Positions 50,246 through 58,499 of a stretch of 64,000 bases of DNA are shown here, piece by piece. Both the position numbers and the translations under genes were made by a program. This DNA is from CAYXZQ01 sp963717515. GTDB taxonomy: Archaea; Nanobdellota; Nanobdellia; Woesearchaeales; DSVV01. Within the stretch, counting starts at the first letter, position 1. Every line of letters starts with the position of its first letter. The notes under the pieces were generated by a model. It was not told where the DNA came from, ran no database searches, and saw nothing but the letters and a program-made list of their open reading frames with translations. The stretch lies in assembly GCA_963717515.1 (NCBI GenBank), contig OY970338.1:1302001-1366000 (forward strand). Direction: 5' to 3'.

Positions 50246-52801
50246 ATGAAAAGAGAGACGATTCTGGCAGTGTGCCTTGTTTTCTTGAGCGGGTTTGCCT
50301 GTCTTGCAAGCGCTGCGACTTATTATGTCTCTCCTACAGGATCTGCTTCATGGTCTTCATGCACAAATATCAACACATTCTGCTCTTTGTCGACGGCAAA
50401 TATGAATGCTGTTGCTGGAGATGTTGTTTATATCAGGGCAGGAGAATATACTACCTCCCTCAAACCAACCAACTCAGGGTCTTCTCTTGACAACACTATA
50501 ACCTTTGCCGCTTATCCTGGAGAGGACGTTTATTTAGAGGCCAGTATGCCAATTGATTTAACACCAGGGCAAGATTATATTGTTATTGATGGCTTCAAAT
50601 CTGATAATGTAAAACAAGGAATGCTTGTTGCCACGAATGCCAATTATATCGAATTGAAGAATTGTCATTTCAGTATGAATGCGCCAAGTGTATCAAAGTG
50701 GTTTCAGGTAGATCTTGAAAATGGGTGTAGGTATTGGAATATCCATGATAATATATTTGATACTATTGCTATGCCTGGAGAAGTTGATGGAACTGCCGCT
50801 TCAGGGTCTTTATTAGGGATAGGATCTGGAGGAAGTACCACCACAGGGTATAATTATGTTCATGATAACACCTTCGTTGATGGAACAGACCACGATTATC
50901 TTGAAGTGTACGCATCAGATTACAACGTCGTAAAAGACAACACTTTCTATAACACAGGAGCAGTTGAGTGGATTTGTTCTGACCCAAACGGCGCCTGTCC
51001 AAACGGTCCTGGCGAGGTTATTGTTGTATGGAATGGGGCAAACTATAACGTTTTTGAGGGAAATATAGTTTATGAGACAGGGGGCAACCTCGGAGATAGG
51101 CATTTGATCGCCTTTCACCAACAAAATTCTAACTATAATATTTATAGAAGGAATATCCTTTATAATCTTGATGGAGTTTCTTTTAATTTTTTTCTTAATA
51201 GTCTGTCTCCTCAGGCGGATGTGATTGGTAATAGGATATATAATAACATTATGTATAATACAATGTCGGCTACAGAGTGGCAAGCCGATTCACAAGGTCC
51301 TATTAGCTTTTATAATTATTGGGATGCAAGCCAATATAAGATTCATGACAATAAAGTTGTAAACAATATTATAAGCATTTCAGGAAGACGGGCTTTTCAA
51401 ACAGTAGCAGTGGCTGCTGGCGGGGTGTACAGCAATGAATTTTTTGGGAACTGGATATTTAATATTGCGCAAGCCAATGAAGTATGGAGACTTTCGAATC
51501 AAATAACTCTTTCTTTGGCAGAAATTAATTATCCAAGCGAATTTCACGATAATCTTTATCCACATCCTAATCCTACAGACGCAACAGATCCTAAACTAAC
51601 CGCTCCTGCAAACGGAGACATGACATTGAAGCCTGATTCACTATGCATTGATTCTGGCCAATGGCTGACTAATATTACAAGCGCAACAACAACAGACACA
51701 GTTTTTACTGTTAACGACCCATACTTTTTTTCTAAAGGCATTAATGGATTGTCGTTAGCAGGAGATGTTATAAAGACGCAAAATGGGCAATCCGCAACAA
51801 TAATAAACATTGATTATGGGACAGGTCAAATAACAGTTTCGAAGCCGATTCATACTATAAAAGGTGAGAGAATCGCCCTCAACTATTCAGGCACAAGACC
51901 AGACATAGGAGCCATAGAGTATACAGGAACTCCAACAACACCCTACTGCGGAGACGGAACATGCAATGGAGCTGAAGCATGCTCAACATGTCCAGGCGAT
52001 TGCGGAGTCTGTCCTCAGGAACTAATAGCACACTGGAAATTAGATGAACCTTCTGGAACAACCGCGGCTGACAGTTCAGGAAATGGCTACGATGGAACTT
52101 TAGTTAATGGCCCAATATGGACTTCAGGAAAGATAGGAAATGCTTTAAGCTTCGATGGTGTGAATGATTACATCCGCAACTCTGCATCAGCATTTAATTT
52201 TGGTCCTTCTGATTTTTCAATATCACTCTGGATAAAACAAGTAGCCTCGCAACAGATGGATTATGCAGGAATAATATCAAAAGGCGCCTATAAGAACAGT
52301 GGTTGGTATCTTAATGTCGATAACGGGGCAAACAGGGATGTGCTGGTATTTGTTACCAACCAGAACAATGCGGCGCAGGGAACAATAACAGGCCATGCAA
52401 TTCCTGACAATACCTGGACCCATATTGTAGCTGTGAGGCAAGGCCCGTCTGCAAGGATATACATCAATGGAGCCGACGTGACTGCATCTTCCGACGGGGC
52501 TTCTGATCCGGCAGACTCAACATACGACCTTGAGGTGGGTGCCGTGACAGGAGACAACCTGTATTTCAAGGGCTCGATTGACGACGTGAGAATCTACGAT
52601 TATGCCCTATCTGATTCTGAAGTCCAGGAGCTGTACACCAAGGCAGCCGGCTCAACATGCCAGTCAGGAGCAGACTCGGACAATGACGGCGTAATCTCAA
52701 TCTCTGAAATGGTCAGCTTTATCTCCCGATGGAAGTCTGGGGGTATCAATATTGGAAACCTGATCGAAGCGATCGGGAAATGGAAGAACGGCTGCCAGTG
52801 A
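50246..52801 (+). CDS. Secreted beta-helix protein with LamG-like and dockerin-like domains
   Basis: An 851-residue protein with a signal peptide (ETILAVCLVFLSGFACLASA). Residues 25-560 are a right-handed parallel beta-helix: TYYVSPTGSASWSSCTNINT, then coils with repeated NYIELKNCHF, YWNIHDNIFD and YNVVKDNTFYN rungs, typical of polysaccharide lyases and adhesins. CGDGTCNGAEACSTCPGDCG links to a LamG/concanavalin-like domain at about 592-790 (LIAHWKLDEPSG, IGNALSFDGVNDYI). The C-terminus ISEMVSFISRWKSGGINIGN and AIGKWKNGC repeat the dockerin-like tail of the previous gene. The beta-helix part is visibly more A/T-rich than its neighbours, suggesting transfer or domain shuffling. Likely glycan-binding or degrading. 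Confidence 0.85.
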   Translation: MKRETILAVCLVFLSGFACLASAATYYVSPTGSASWSSCTNINTFCSLSTANMNAVAGDVVYIRAGEYTTSLKPTNSGSSLDNTITFAAYPGEDVYLEASMPIDLTPGQDYIVIDGFKSDNVKQGMLVATNANYIELKNCHFSMNAPSVSKWFQVDLENGCRYWNIHDNIFDTIAMPGEVDGTAASGSLLGIGSGGSTTTGYNYVHDNTFVDGTDHDYLEVYASDYNVVKDNTFYNTGAVEWICSDPNGACPNGPGEVIVVWNGANYNVFEGNIVYETGGNLGDRHLIAFHQQNSNYNIYRRNILYNLDGVSFNFFLNSLSPQADVIGNRIYNNIMYNTMSATEWQADSQGPISFYNYWDASQYKIHDNKVVNNIISISGRRAFQTVAVAAGGVYSNEFFGNWIFNIAQANEVWRLSNQITLSLAEINYPSEFHDNLYPHPNPTDATDPKLTAPANGDMTLKPDSLCIDSGQWLTNITSATTTDTVFTVNDPYFFSKGINGLSLAGDVIKTQNGQSATIINIDYGTGQITVSKPIHTIKGERIALNYSGTRPDIGAIEYTGTPTTPYCGDGTCNGAEACSTCPGDCGVCPQELIAHWKLDEPSGTTAADSSGNGYDGTLVNGPIWTSGKIGNALSFDGVNDYIRNSASAFNFGPSDFSISLWIKQVASQQMDYAGIISKGAYKNSGWYLNVDNGANRDVLVFVTNQNNAAQGTITGHAIPDNTWTHIVAVRQGPSARIYINGADVTASSDGASDPADSTYDLEVGAVTGDNLYFKGSIDDVRIYDYALSDSEVQELYTKAAGSTCQSGADSDNDGVISISEMVSFISRWKSGGINIGNLIEAIGKWKNGCQ

Positions 52802-52861
52802 ATATTAACTCCATCGTGATACAAAAACTATATATATCAATTGAATCTTAATAAGGATTAT

Positions 52862-53089
52862 ATGGATAGAGCGATACTGCCCCCGAGCCTGATGGTCACG
52901 AGCATCATAGGCTTCATAATATCAGCAGTCTACATGTTATCAGGCTCATTTGACAGGTGGTTTTCGGGGTGGGGGCCAAATGTAGGCACATCGCTCGGCT
53001 TTGCATTCTGCTGCGCATTCACAATCATGTTCATCGCATCGATGGTATCAATCACGCCTACTGACAGCGAGCTTGGTAAAGACCAGTGA
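52862..53089 (+). CDS. Small two-helix membrane protein
   Basis: 75 residues from the ATG at 52862, about 28 bases after TATATATATC; an in-frame ATG at 52841 is less well placed. Two hydrophobic helices (SLMVTSIIGFIISAVYMLSG and SLGFAFCCAFTIMFIASMVS) flank a short loop with GWGPNVGT. The family is common as an unnamed membrane protein in small archaea as I recall, but I cannot name a function. Confidence 0.65.
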   Translation: MDRAILPPSLMVTSIIGFIISAVYMLSGSFDRWFSGWGPNVGTSLGFAFCCAFTIMFIASMVSITPTDSELGKDQ

Positions 53090-53112
53090 TAAGCTCATAA
53101 TCTCCCTTATTC

Positions 53113-53484
53113 TCAGATCTGTTCTCCTGACTCGATTCTCTTGATGAGGCTGTCAAGGTATCCCATCCTGCTGTTCCAATCGGCAGATACTGGGTATATT
53201 GCTGAGGTTTTCCTATAGTCCAGGGCATCCATGCACTGTTTCAGGTGGATGACATATTCCTCTCTTCTGACCAGGCCGTACCTGTTTCCAGAACCCTCGA
53301 AAAAGACACCGGGGACAGATATCCGTCTGGGAATGCCGTCATCATGCAGGACAAGTTCAATGCTTCTGTATTCACTGCCTGGACCACATGCCTGAGTTTT
53401 CACATATACCCCGAACATCGGAGCTTCTTCATTATCAACCTTCACACTTATGAAATCCCCTTCAGTCAATCCATTTTTTGCCAT
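53113..53484 (-). CDS. Uncharacterised small protein
   Basis: 123 residues from the ATG at 53484 (MAKNGLTEGDFISVKVDNEE); an ATG at 53511 also exists. The N-terminal half is beta-rich (APMFGVYVKTQACGPG, SIELVLHDDGIPRRISVPGV), possibly a small barrel. The C-terminal half is helical and ends in YLDSLIKRIESGEQI. No signal, membrane helix or known motif is seen. It is followed by 78 bases to the zinc-ribbon gene on the same strand. Confidence 0.6.
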   Translation of the reverse strand: MAKNGLTEGDFISVKVDNEEAPMFGVYVKTQACGPGSEYRSIELVLHDDGIPRRISVPGVFFEGSGNRYGLVRREEYVIHLKQCMDALDYRKTSAIYPVSADWNSRMGYLDSLIKRIESGEQI

Positions 53485-53562
53485 GATGAATACCAAAGAA
53501 CAGGTAATCATATGATATTTATATGGCTTTTTATGAAATTAGACAGCAAGGAGCTGAAAATC

Positions 53563-53793
53563 TCAGCTGCAGCTCATGCATAGGGGCGGGTCAAATATGT
53601 CCTGATGAAACGAGAGCACCTCTTCTCCGCAGTTCGGGCAGCGGAAAAGGATGTCGAAGCCTCTTTTGGAGCATTTCTGGCAGAGGGCGCTTTGCCTGCT
53701 CACTTCTTCCATCTCTGAACTGCATCTGCCGCAATAGAATATGGTGGTGACTGGATTATCCTCAAAATAGCCCTCATACTCCTCTGCAAGCAT
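53563..53793 (-). CDS. Small zinc-ribbon protein
   Basis: 76 residues from the ATG at 53793, chosen for the AAGGTGGT ribosome-binding site 5-6 bases upstream; a TTG start at 53835 gives 90. Four CxxC knuckles are visible (YCGRCSS, LCQKCSK, RCPNCGE, LCMSC), enough for two zinc ribbons. The start MLAEEYEGYFEDNPVTTIFY is acidic. Archaeal proteins of this type often serve in transcription, translation or as adaptors, but no specific family can be named. Cytoplasmic. Confidence 0.7.
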   Translation of the reverse strand: MLAEEYEGYFEDNPVTTIFYCGRCSSEMEEVSRQSALCQKCSKRGFDILFRCPNCGEEVLSFHQDIFDPPLCMSCS

Positions 53794-53797
53794 TTTT

Positions 53798-53805
53798 ACC
53801 ACCTT
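53798..53805 (-). promoter_or_regulatory. Ribosome-binding site deciding the start of the zinc-ribbon gene
   Basis: On the minus strand AAGGTGGT stands 5 bases before the ATG at 53793. It is complementary to the archaeal anti-Shine-Dalgarno and has no counterpart before the TTG at 53835. Confidence 0.5.
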
Positions 53806-53889
53806 TTTGACTGTAATCGCCGGATCCTGAATCAAAGAACAAGTCCCTGTGGCCCATATATGATGAGGCTTCCAGGAATAAATTTTTTT

Positions 53890-54195
53890 CTATTGCCTAT
53901 TATACATTTCGTCAAACTTCTCTTTTGCGCGGCTTTCCTTCCAGAACACAGAGTGGCTCCCTCTCTTCTCAAACAGGGAGATGGCCATCCTGATCAGGTC
54001 TGTCTGGTAGGGCTTCAGCCCCTTGTCAGCCATAATATTTCTGGCATCCTCTATGCATGACTTCATGAGACCGATGTTCTCTTTCCTAGCTTTTTCCTCT
54101 ACTTCCTTCTCCTCTGCCTCGGTAAGGAAGATCTCCTCCCACCTTGGATAGGCGCTCTTGTCAGTGGTCCTCGGGAATGATTTTGAAAATGCCAT
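53890..54195 (-). CDS. Uncharacterised helical protein
   Basis: 101 residues from the ATG at 54195 (MAFSKSFPRTTDKSAYPRWE); an in-frame ATG at 54342 would extend into the promoter of the divergent gene. The sequence is mostly charged helix (TEAEEKEVEEKARKENIGLM, YQTDLIRMAISLFEKRGSHS). No cysteine clusters or membrane segments. I do not recognise the family; a soluble protein with a partly coiled middle. Confidence 0.6.
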   Translation of the reverse strand: MAFSKSFPRTTDKSAYPRWEEIFLTEAEEKEVEEKARKENIGLMKSCIEDARNIMADKGLKPYQTDLIRMAISLFEKRGSHSVFWKESRAKEKFDEMYNRQ

Positions 54196-54314
54196 GCAAA
54201 TAGGGGAACGCCCTGAATTTAATAAAGTTTGCGGAGGGTTTTCCGGAATTTCTTTACAGGCAAAACAGAAGATTTTTAAATCCCATGCACTATTCATTTC
54301 CTGAGGTGATTCTA

Positions 54315-55059
54315 ATGAGAGTACATTTGAAAATACTGACAATCGTTGCTATCCTGATCATGTTTGCCGCTGGTGCCATTGCGCAGGGCCAGCCAGACAA
54401 GGCAAATGTTAATATGCCTGATGTCGCTGCCATCAAGGGCCAGGACAGTACGGGCAATCAAACCTGCAAATCCTGCAAGTCCTGCAAATGGAAGCATGAA
54501 AGCTGGAGAAAGACAGGACAACAACATCATGGAGAGCCACGAGGAGAGAAATGCAGGCGAGGCTGCCCAGATCAGGAATGCGGTGCAGGGACAGGTCAGG
54601 TCAATGCTGACTTCAGGGAAATTCCTATCTGAGTCGGGCAAGGCAATAAGGGTCATGGAGCAGACGAATAACCAGCTGCTGCTCAGTGCAGGCGATGTTT
54701 CAGCCCGTACCAGCATGAAATTGTCAGGGGAAACTGCAATGAACAGGACCAGGCTCTGGGCTAACCTGAGCAACGGCAGGATGGCAGAGGTGAAAGTCAT
54801 GCCTGATGCTGCTTCTGAGAAAGCCCTGGAGAGGCTCAGGCTGAATGTATGCTCTGAGCAGAACAATTGCAGCATTGTCCTCAAGGAGGTCCAAAAAGAC
54901 GGCAATCTGAGCGCTGCGTATGAATTGAGGGCGCACAAGGAAACAAGGCTGTTCGGGCTGTTCAGAAAAACAATGCCTGTCGAGGCCCGGGTATCGGCTG
55001 AAAACGGTGAACTGATACAGTCAAGCAAACCCTGGTGGGCTTTCCTTGCAGCTGAATAG
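54315..55059 (+). pseudogene. Frameshifted secreted protein gene (signal peptide in one frame, body in the next)
   Basis: From the ATG at 54315 one frame reads a clear signal peptide (HLKILTIVAILIMFAAGAIA) and the mature start QGQPDKANVNMPDVAAIKGQ. That frame ends at 54632. The neighbouring frame, open from before 54364 to 55059, carries the rest: RNAVQGQVRSMLTSG, VMPDAASEKALERLRLNVCS, VQKDGNLSAAYELRAHKETR and the end SKPWWAFLAAE, a body I associate with a common secreted family of small archaea. A one-base excess (or two-base loss) within about 54460-54500, near the direct repeat TCCTGCAA, would join them. It is a broken gene, a sequencing error, or programmed frameshifting. Intact it would have about 247 residues. 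Confidence 0.7.
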
Positions 55060-55066
55060 GCACATC

Positions 55067-55075
55067 TTTTTTTTT
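55067..55075 (+). terminator. Oligo-T terminator
   Basis: Nine T in a row start 8 bases after the stop codon at 55059, followed by CTTATTG. Archaeal RNA polymerase stops at such runs without a hairpin. Confidence 0.5.
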
Positions 55076-55133
55076 CTTATTGATTCCAATCCATAATGCA
55101 GGGTTCTTAATTCCCAAAACCTATTTATACTGA

Positions 55134-55775
55134 ATGGGTTTTATGCTTATGATGCGGTCAGATGTCATTATCGAGATGCACTCCAGAAGAAAGAAGCTGG
55201 AGGGAATAATCACCATCGCTTCGATAGTGTTTGTGATGCTTGTGATAGTCTCGTACCTGATCTTCCTGAAGAAGCTCGCCATCTTCCAGGACAGCTGGCT
55301 GACAGCAATCATCGGGCATATAAAGTCGCAGATAGTCTCGTTCTCGATACTGGGTTCGTTCTACACTGCGCTCTTCGGCGGGCTATTCTTCATCTGGGTG
55401 CCCATGGAAGGCTATTTCATCAAGGCGATGCTTAATGCAAATCCGGCACTTCTCTATATTCTGTTCATCATCGGGATAATCGTGTCGTATTCCATAGATT
55501 ATATGATTGGGCTGAAGCTTTCAAGGCTCTCAAGGAAGCTGGTCTCGCCAAAAAAATTCTACAAGATAAAGACCTATATCAACAGGTATGGGAAGGCAGC
55601 GATATTCCTTGCCAGCGCCATACCTTTCATGCCGTCCCAGCAGGTGACATTCATCCTCGGCGTGTTCAGGTACAACAAGCTCCGGCTGTTCATCCTCACA
55701 CTCTCAGGGCAGATGCTCAAATACCTGGGGATACTCGCTGTGTACAGGTGGGTGTTGCCAATGGTGGGTCTTTAA
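55134..55775 (+). CDS. VTT/DedA-family membrane protein
   Basis: A 213-residue protein with several in-frame ATGs at its start (55134, 55143, 55149, 55152). A TATA-like CTATTTATAC centred at 55127 lies about 25 bases before 55152, so the protein may be slightly shorter. It has about five helices. The segment RYGKAAIFLASAIPFMPSQQ with VTFILGVFRYNKLRLFILTL is the VTT (SNARE-associated) signature of DedA/TMEM41-like proteins, which act in lipid scrambling or undecaprenyl-phosphate recycling. This copy could take part in polyprenyl-phosphate turnover for glycan synthesis; that role is inference. Confidence 0.8.
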   Translation: MGFMLMMRSDVIIEMHSRRKKLEGIITIASIVFVMLVIVSYLIFLKKLAIFQDSWLTAIIGHIKSQIVSFSILGSFYTALFGGLFFIWVPMEGYFIKAMLNANPALLYILFIIGIIVSYSIDYMIGLKLSRLSRKLVSPKKFYKIKTYINRYGKAAIFLASAIPFMPSQQVTFILGVFRYNKLRLFILTLSGQMLKYLGILAVYRWVLPMVGL

Positions 55776-55782
55776 CAAAACC

Positions 55783-55813
55783 TTTATATAAATCTGGCCC
55801 TTTACACTTGCAG
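55783..55813 (+). promoter_or_regulatory. TATA-like box and GGGGG ribosome-binding site of the PRC-barrel gene
   Basis: TTTATATAAAT at 55783-55793, then CAGGGGGAAAC directly before the ATG at 55822. Both elements are read from sequence; their role is inferred from spacing. Confidence 0.45.
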
Positions 55814-55821
55814 GGGGAAAC

Positions 55822-56268
55822 ATGGACAGGATCGAGATACTGAGCTCAAAGGGCATACCAAAGCACTACAGGCTGTCTTCAGTCATAGGCAAGAAGGTCA
55901 TCGCATACAGCGGTGAAGTCGTTGGAAAAGTCAAGGAGATGGCGTATGACATGAACAGGGTTGTCGGAATCTATGTGAAGGGCAGGACAGGCTTCGGCAA
56001 GCTCCTCATAGGCATGGAATATATCGACCAGTTCCATGAGGATTCTGTCACCCTGAAGATAAACCCTGTCTCGACCCTGTACAAAAAAGTCGTGTTCGAC
56101 AAGGACGGCAAGAAAGTGGGCAGGGTGAAGAAGATAGTCAGGACAAGCACTGCCAACAACTTCAAGGAGATAATAGTCAAGAGAGGCCTGTTCAAGAAGG
56201 CCGTGCACATACCAAGGGAGAACATGGAGGTCATAGCAAAGAACATCATCCTCAACAAGCTGATGTGA
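55822..56268 (+). CDS. PRC-barrel domain protein
   Basis: A 148-residue protein with two PRC-barrel halves: LSSVIGKKVIAYSGEVVGKV near residue 18 and KVVFDKDGKKVGRVKKIVRT near residue 90, each followed by beta strands. PRC barrels occur in RNA-maturation and membrane-associated archaeal proteins and in photosynthetic reaction centres; the archaeal stand-alone form has no firm role. It is cytoplasmic and basic, so RNA binding is possible. A second gene of the same fold follows 28 bases later. Confidence 0.85.
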   Translation: MDRIEILSSKGIPKHYRLSSVIGKKVIAYSGEVVGKVKEMAYDMNRVVGIYVKGRTGFGKLLIGMEYIDQFHEDSVTLKINPVSTLYKKVVFDKDGKKVGRVKKIVRTSTANNFKEIIVKRGLFKKAVHIPRENMEVIAKNIILNKLM

Positions 56269-56296
56269 CTTACTGCCTCTCATTCTGCAATTCAAG

Positions 56297-56767
56297 ATGG
56301 AATCCAAGACAATAACTTCCGATGATATCCTTGGTAAGGACGTTGTCGACGTGGACGGGGAAATTATCGGTGTGGTCCAGCAGATACGTATAGACAAGGA
56401 ATCGAAGAAGATAGTGGGGATACTCGTGGACCAGGGATTCATGAAGCCCGACCTGTATATCGGCCTGGATTTTGTAAAGAATTTTGGCGTCGATACGATA
56501 TTTCTATCCCAGTCGCCCAGGCCCAAGATAAAAGGCCTTGACGTTTATGACAGGAACGGAAAGAAGATAGGTCATGTCCATGATGTCATAGAGAAGCAGA
56601 ATGTGATCCTTGGCATTGTCCTCAAGAAGAGCCAGATAAGCAGGAGATACCTGATAAAGAGGAAGTACATAAAGGTGATAGGATTCAACATTGTCCTCAA
56701 AGTCCCTGAATCAAAGCTGGAGATGCTGGAGCTCAGGGACAAGGCAGATCCCAGGGATCTGGTCTGA
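56297..56767 (+). CDS. PRC-barrel domain protein, second copy
   Basis: A 156-residue protein, also with two PRC halves (DILGKDVVDVDGEIIGVVQQ near residue 10; LDVYDRNGKKIGHVHDVIEK near residue 80). It is diverged from the 55822 protein, so this is an old duplication. Proximity and direction suggest co-transcription, and the two may form a heterodimer. No signal peptide. Function unknown. Confidence 0.85.
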   Translation: MESKTITSDDILGKDVVDVDGEIIGVVQQIRIDKESKKIVGILVDQGFMKPDLYIGLDFVKNFGVDTIFLSQSPRPKIKGLDVYDRNGKKIGHVHDVIEKQNVILGIVLKKSQISRRYLIKRKYIKVIGFNIVLKVPESKLEMLELRDKADPRDLV

Positions 56768-56810
56768 GATATATGATAATGTATTCAGAATTGCATTAAT
56801 AGAATATTAA

Positions 56811-56817
56811 AGGTGAT
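56811..56817 (+). promoter_or_regulatory. Shine-Dalgarno AGGTGAT deciding the tautomerase start
   Basis: AGGTGAT ends 4 bases before the ATG at 56822, a near-full match to the archaeal anti-Shine-Dalgarno. It excludes the upstream in-frame codon at 56813 and puts Pro at position 2, as the enzyme mechanism needs. Confidence 0.6.
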
Positions 56818-56821
56818 TATC

Positions 56822-57013
56822 ATGCCGTTTGTAACAATCGATATGTGGAAAGGACATACAAAAGAGACAAGGGAAAAGCTGATAAAGAAAGTGACAGATG
56901 CTGTTGTCGATTCGATCGACTGCCCGAAGGATGCTGTACATGTAGTCCTGAATGAAGTCCCGCAGGAGAACTGGGGACAAGGGGGCAAACCCTCGACAGG
57001 AAAGCCTTTCTGA
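56822..57013 (+). CDS. 4-oxalocrotonate tautomerase-family enzyme
   Basis: A 63-residue protein, MPFVTIDMWKGHTKETREKL, the right size for the 4-OT family. After removal of Met, Pro1 is the catalytic base; Val and a beta strand follow, then one helix, then DAVHVVLNEVPQENWGQGGK, where the second strand and Trp of the active site lie. Family members tautomerise small unsaturated acids in the cytoplasm as hexamers. The arginines of classic 4-OT are not obvious, so the physiological substrate is unknown. Confidence 0.88.
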   Translation: MPFVTIDMWKGHTKETREKLIKKVTDAVVDSIDCPKDAVHVVLNEVPQENWGQGGKPSTGKPF

Positions 57014-57045
57014 GATGATTGCTCTCTGAAAAGCCCTTCTCCTGC

Positions 57046-57693
57046 CTAAGCCCGACCCAGTCCATTGGCTGCCTGGTATCTTTCCATATACCTTTCAGAA
57101 GCTATCATGAAAAGTGTCTCGATATCATTCGTCGAATTCGGCATAACAGTCACAAGATTCATCGAGCCTGAAACATAATCCAGAAGATACCTTTCAGACA
57201 GATTCTTGTAGAATCTCTCCTGGTCGTATGTCCTGACCATGCCCTCCTTCACTGAAAAAGTCCTGCCGACCATCTGCTCGTCAATGGGGATCATGAAATT
57301 GCCGTATCCCAGCACGATTCCATCAAGGATGTCTGAATTATCGTATATCATATTGGTGGATGACTTTATCCCTTCATAGTATGACATGACCTGGACCCTT
57401 GTGCTTTCCATGACAAATCCCATGTTGCTGGCGTCTTCCATAAGCCCCTCCCTGTCTCGGTCGGTGATAGCTACAAGCCTTATCCTTCTGGCTGAGCGAT
57501 CCATGACATAAAATTGGTTGTTCTCAAGCGCAATCTTCAGGTCTGATATGTCAAAGATTATCCTGTTTATGAATTTGATGGCTGTGCTAACCCTGCCCTG
57601 CTCAATCATCTCAAGCGTTTCTCTCCTGTGATTCTCTTCAAGCAGGAAATCGAGCAGGTCCGATTGCCAGAAGTCATAGTTTATCATCTCCAT
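57046..57693 (-). CDS. Uncharacterised cytoplasmic protein
   Basis: A 215-residue protein with no signal or membrane helix. The N-terminus (DFWQSDLLDFLLEENHRRET) is helical; the rest alternates strands and helices, with RIRLVAITDRDREGLMEDAS, VQVMSYYEGIKSSTNMIYDN and GIVLGYGNFMIPIDEQMVGR. It loosely recalls the ligand-binding half of TrmB-like or PLD-like regulators, but I see no HTH and no catalytic HxK motif. It is separated by 83 bases from the methyltransferase gene on the same strand. Unknown function. Confidence 0.65.
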   Translation of the reverse strand: MEMINYDFWQSDLLDFLLEENHRRETLEMIEQGRVSTAIKFINRIIFDISDLKIALENNQFYVMDRSARRIRLVAITDRDREGLMEDASNMGFVMESTRVQVMSYYEGIKSSTNMIYDNSDILDGIVLGYGNFMIPIDEQMVGRTFSVKEGMVRTYDQERFYKNLSERYLLDYVSGSMNLVTVMPNSTNDIETLFMIASERYMERYQAANGLGRA

Positions 57694-57776
57694 TCTCCCG
57701 GGATCTGGATGGATATTTTAAATCTGCCGGAAATCTGGCAGGCATGGTCAGGTAATTCCTTGAAATTGCCGGGATT

Positions 57777-58499
57777 TCACACCCTTCTTACAAAACTCAG
57801 AAATCCGCTGTGGCCGATGGGCTGGGACTTCGGCCTTATCTTCCTCCCGTCAATATCCCACTCCCTCTCGATGGTCTCAGTCGTCTTCAGGTAAACAAAC
57901 CCTTTTGTCCTCTTTATCTCCTCGACAAAATCAGACACCTGGGGAAGGGTCGGCGAGTAACTCACCAGATACCCTCCCACCTTGATGGGCCTGATTGCAT
58001 GGGGGATCACCTTCCATGGCTCTGGCAGGTCAAGGATCATCACGTCGATATTCTTTTCTGATATGCCTTCATAGATGTCCTTCTTCTTCATGAAGACATT
58101 CTTCAGTCCCAGGAACTCAATATTCTTCCTGACTATCTCTGAGAAATCATCCCGTATCTCATAAGTATAGACCTTCTTTGCGATGTTCGCTGCAAAAGAG
58201 CACACTGCCCCTGAGCCGCTGCCGGCGTCAAGCACGACGCTTTTCTTGTTGATTCCAGTCTCTGCAATGATCTTTCCGATGTCCTTCAGGGGGATAATCT
58301 GCGCCCCGCGTTTCATCTTCCTGTAGAGGTCAAGGAACCCTGTCTCGATGATTGTCATCTCGCTTCCTGTGTTTGTCTTGACAATCGTCCCGGGCATTGA
58401 ATTCTCGATGATGTCCTCCCTGACAAACCCATACTGGGTGTGCATATCCCCTCCTCTGTGCAGGAACAGCTTACCGCTGCCTGTCATAAGCGCTTTCAT
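57777..58499 (-). CDS. trmI: tRNA (adenine-N1) methyltransferase, TrmI-like
   Basis: A 240-residue protein. The N-terminal small beta domain (GTIVKTNTGSEMTIIETGFL) precedes RGAQIIPLKDIGKIIAETG, the SAM loop VVLDAGSGSGAVCSFAANIA, and ILDLPEPWKVIPHAIRPIKV, which are the landmarks of TrmI/Trm61-type enzymes. In archaea TrmI methylates N1 of A57 and A58 in the T-loop of tRNA and acts as a tetramer. The ATG overlaps the stop of the large surface-protein gene by 4 bases (58496-58499), so a housekeeping gene ends an envelope operon. The last residues GHSGFLSFVRRV are typical. Confidence 0.87.
   Translation of the reverse strand: MKALMTGSGKLFLHRGGDMHTQYGFVREDIIENSMPGTIVKTNTGSEMTIIETGFLDLYRKMKRGAQIIPLKDIGKIIAETGINKKSVVLDAGSGSGAVCSFAANIAKKVYTYEIRDDFSEIVRKNIEFLGLKNVFMKKKDIYEGISEKNIDVMILDLPEPWKVIPHAIRPIKVGGYLVSYSPTLPQVSDFVEEIKRTKGFVYLKTTETIEREWDIDGRKIRPKSQPIGHSGFLSFVRRV

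Noticed and set aside
50530..51950. Mobile element in the A/T-rich part of the beta-helix gene
   Set aside because: No transposase, inverted ends or target duplication were seen, and the reading frame continues through the whole stretch.
54364..55059. A separate gene starting at 54364
   Set aside because: Its first 70 codons look like an out-of-frame copy of the signal-peptide region, and the start lacks a signal while the body is typical of a secreted protein. A frameshifted single gene explains both halves better.
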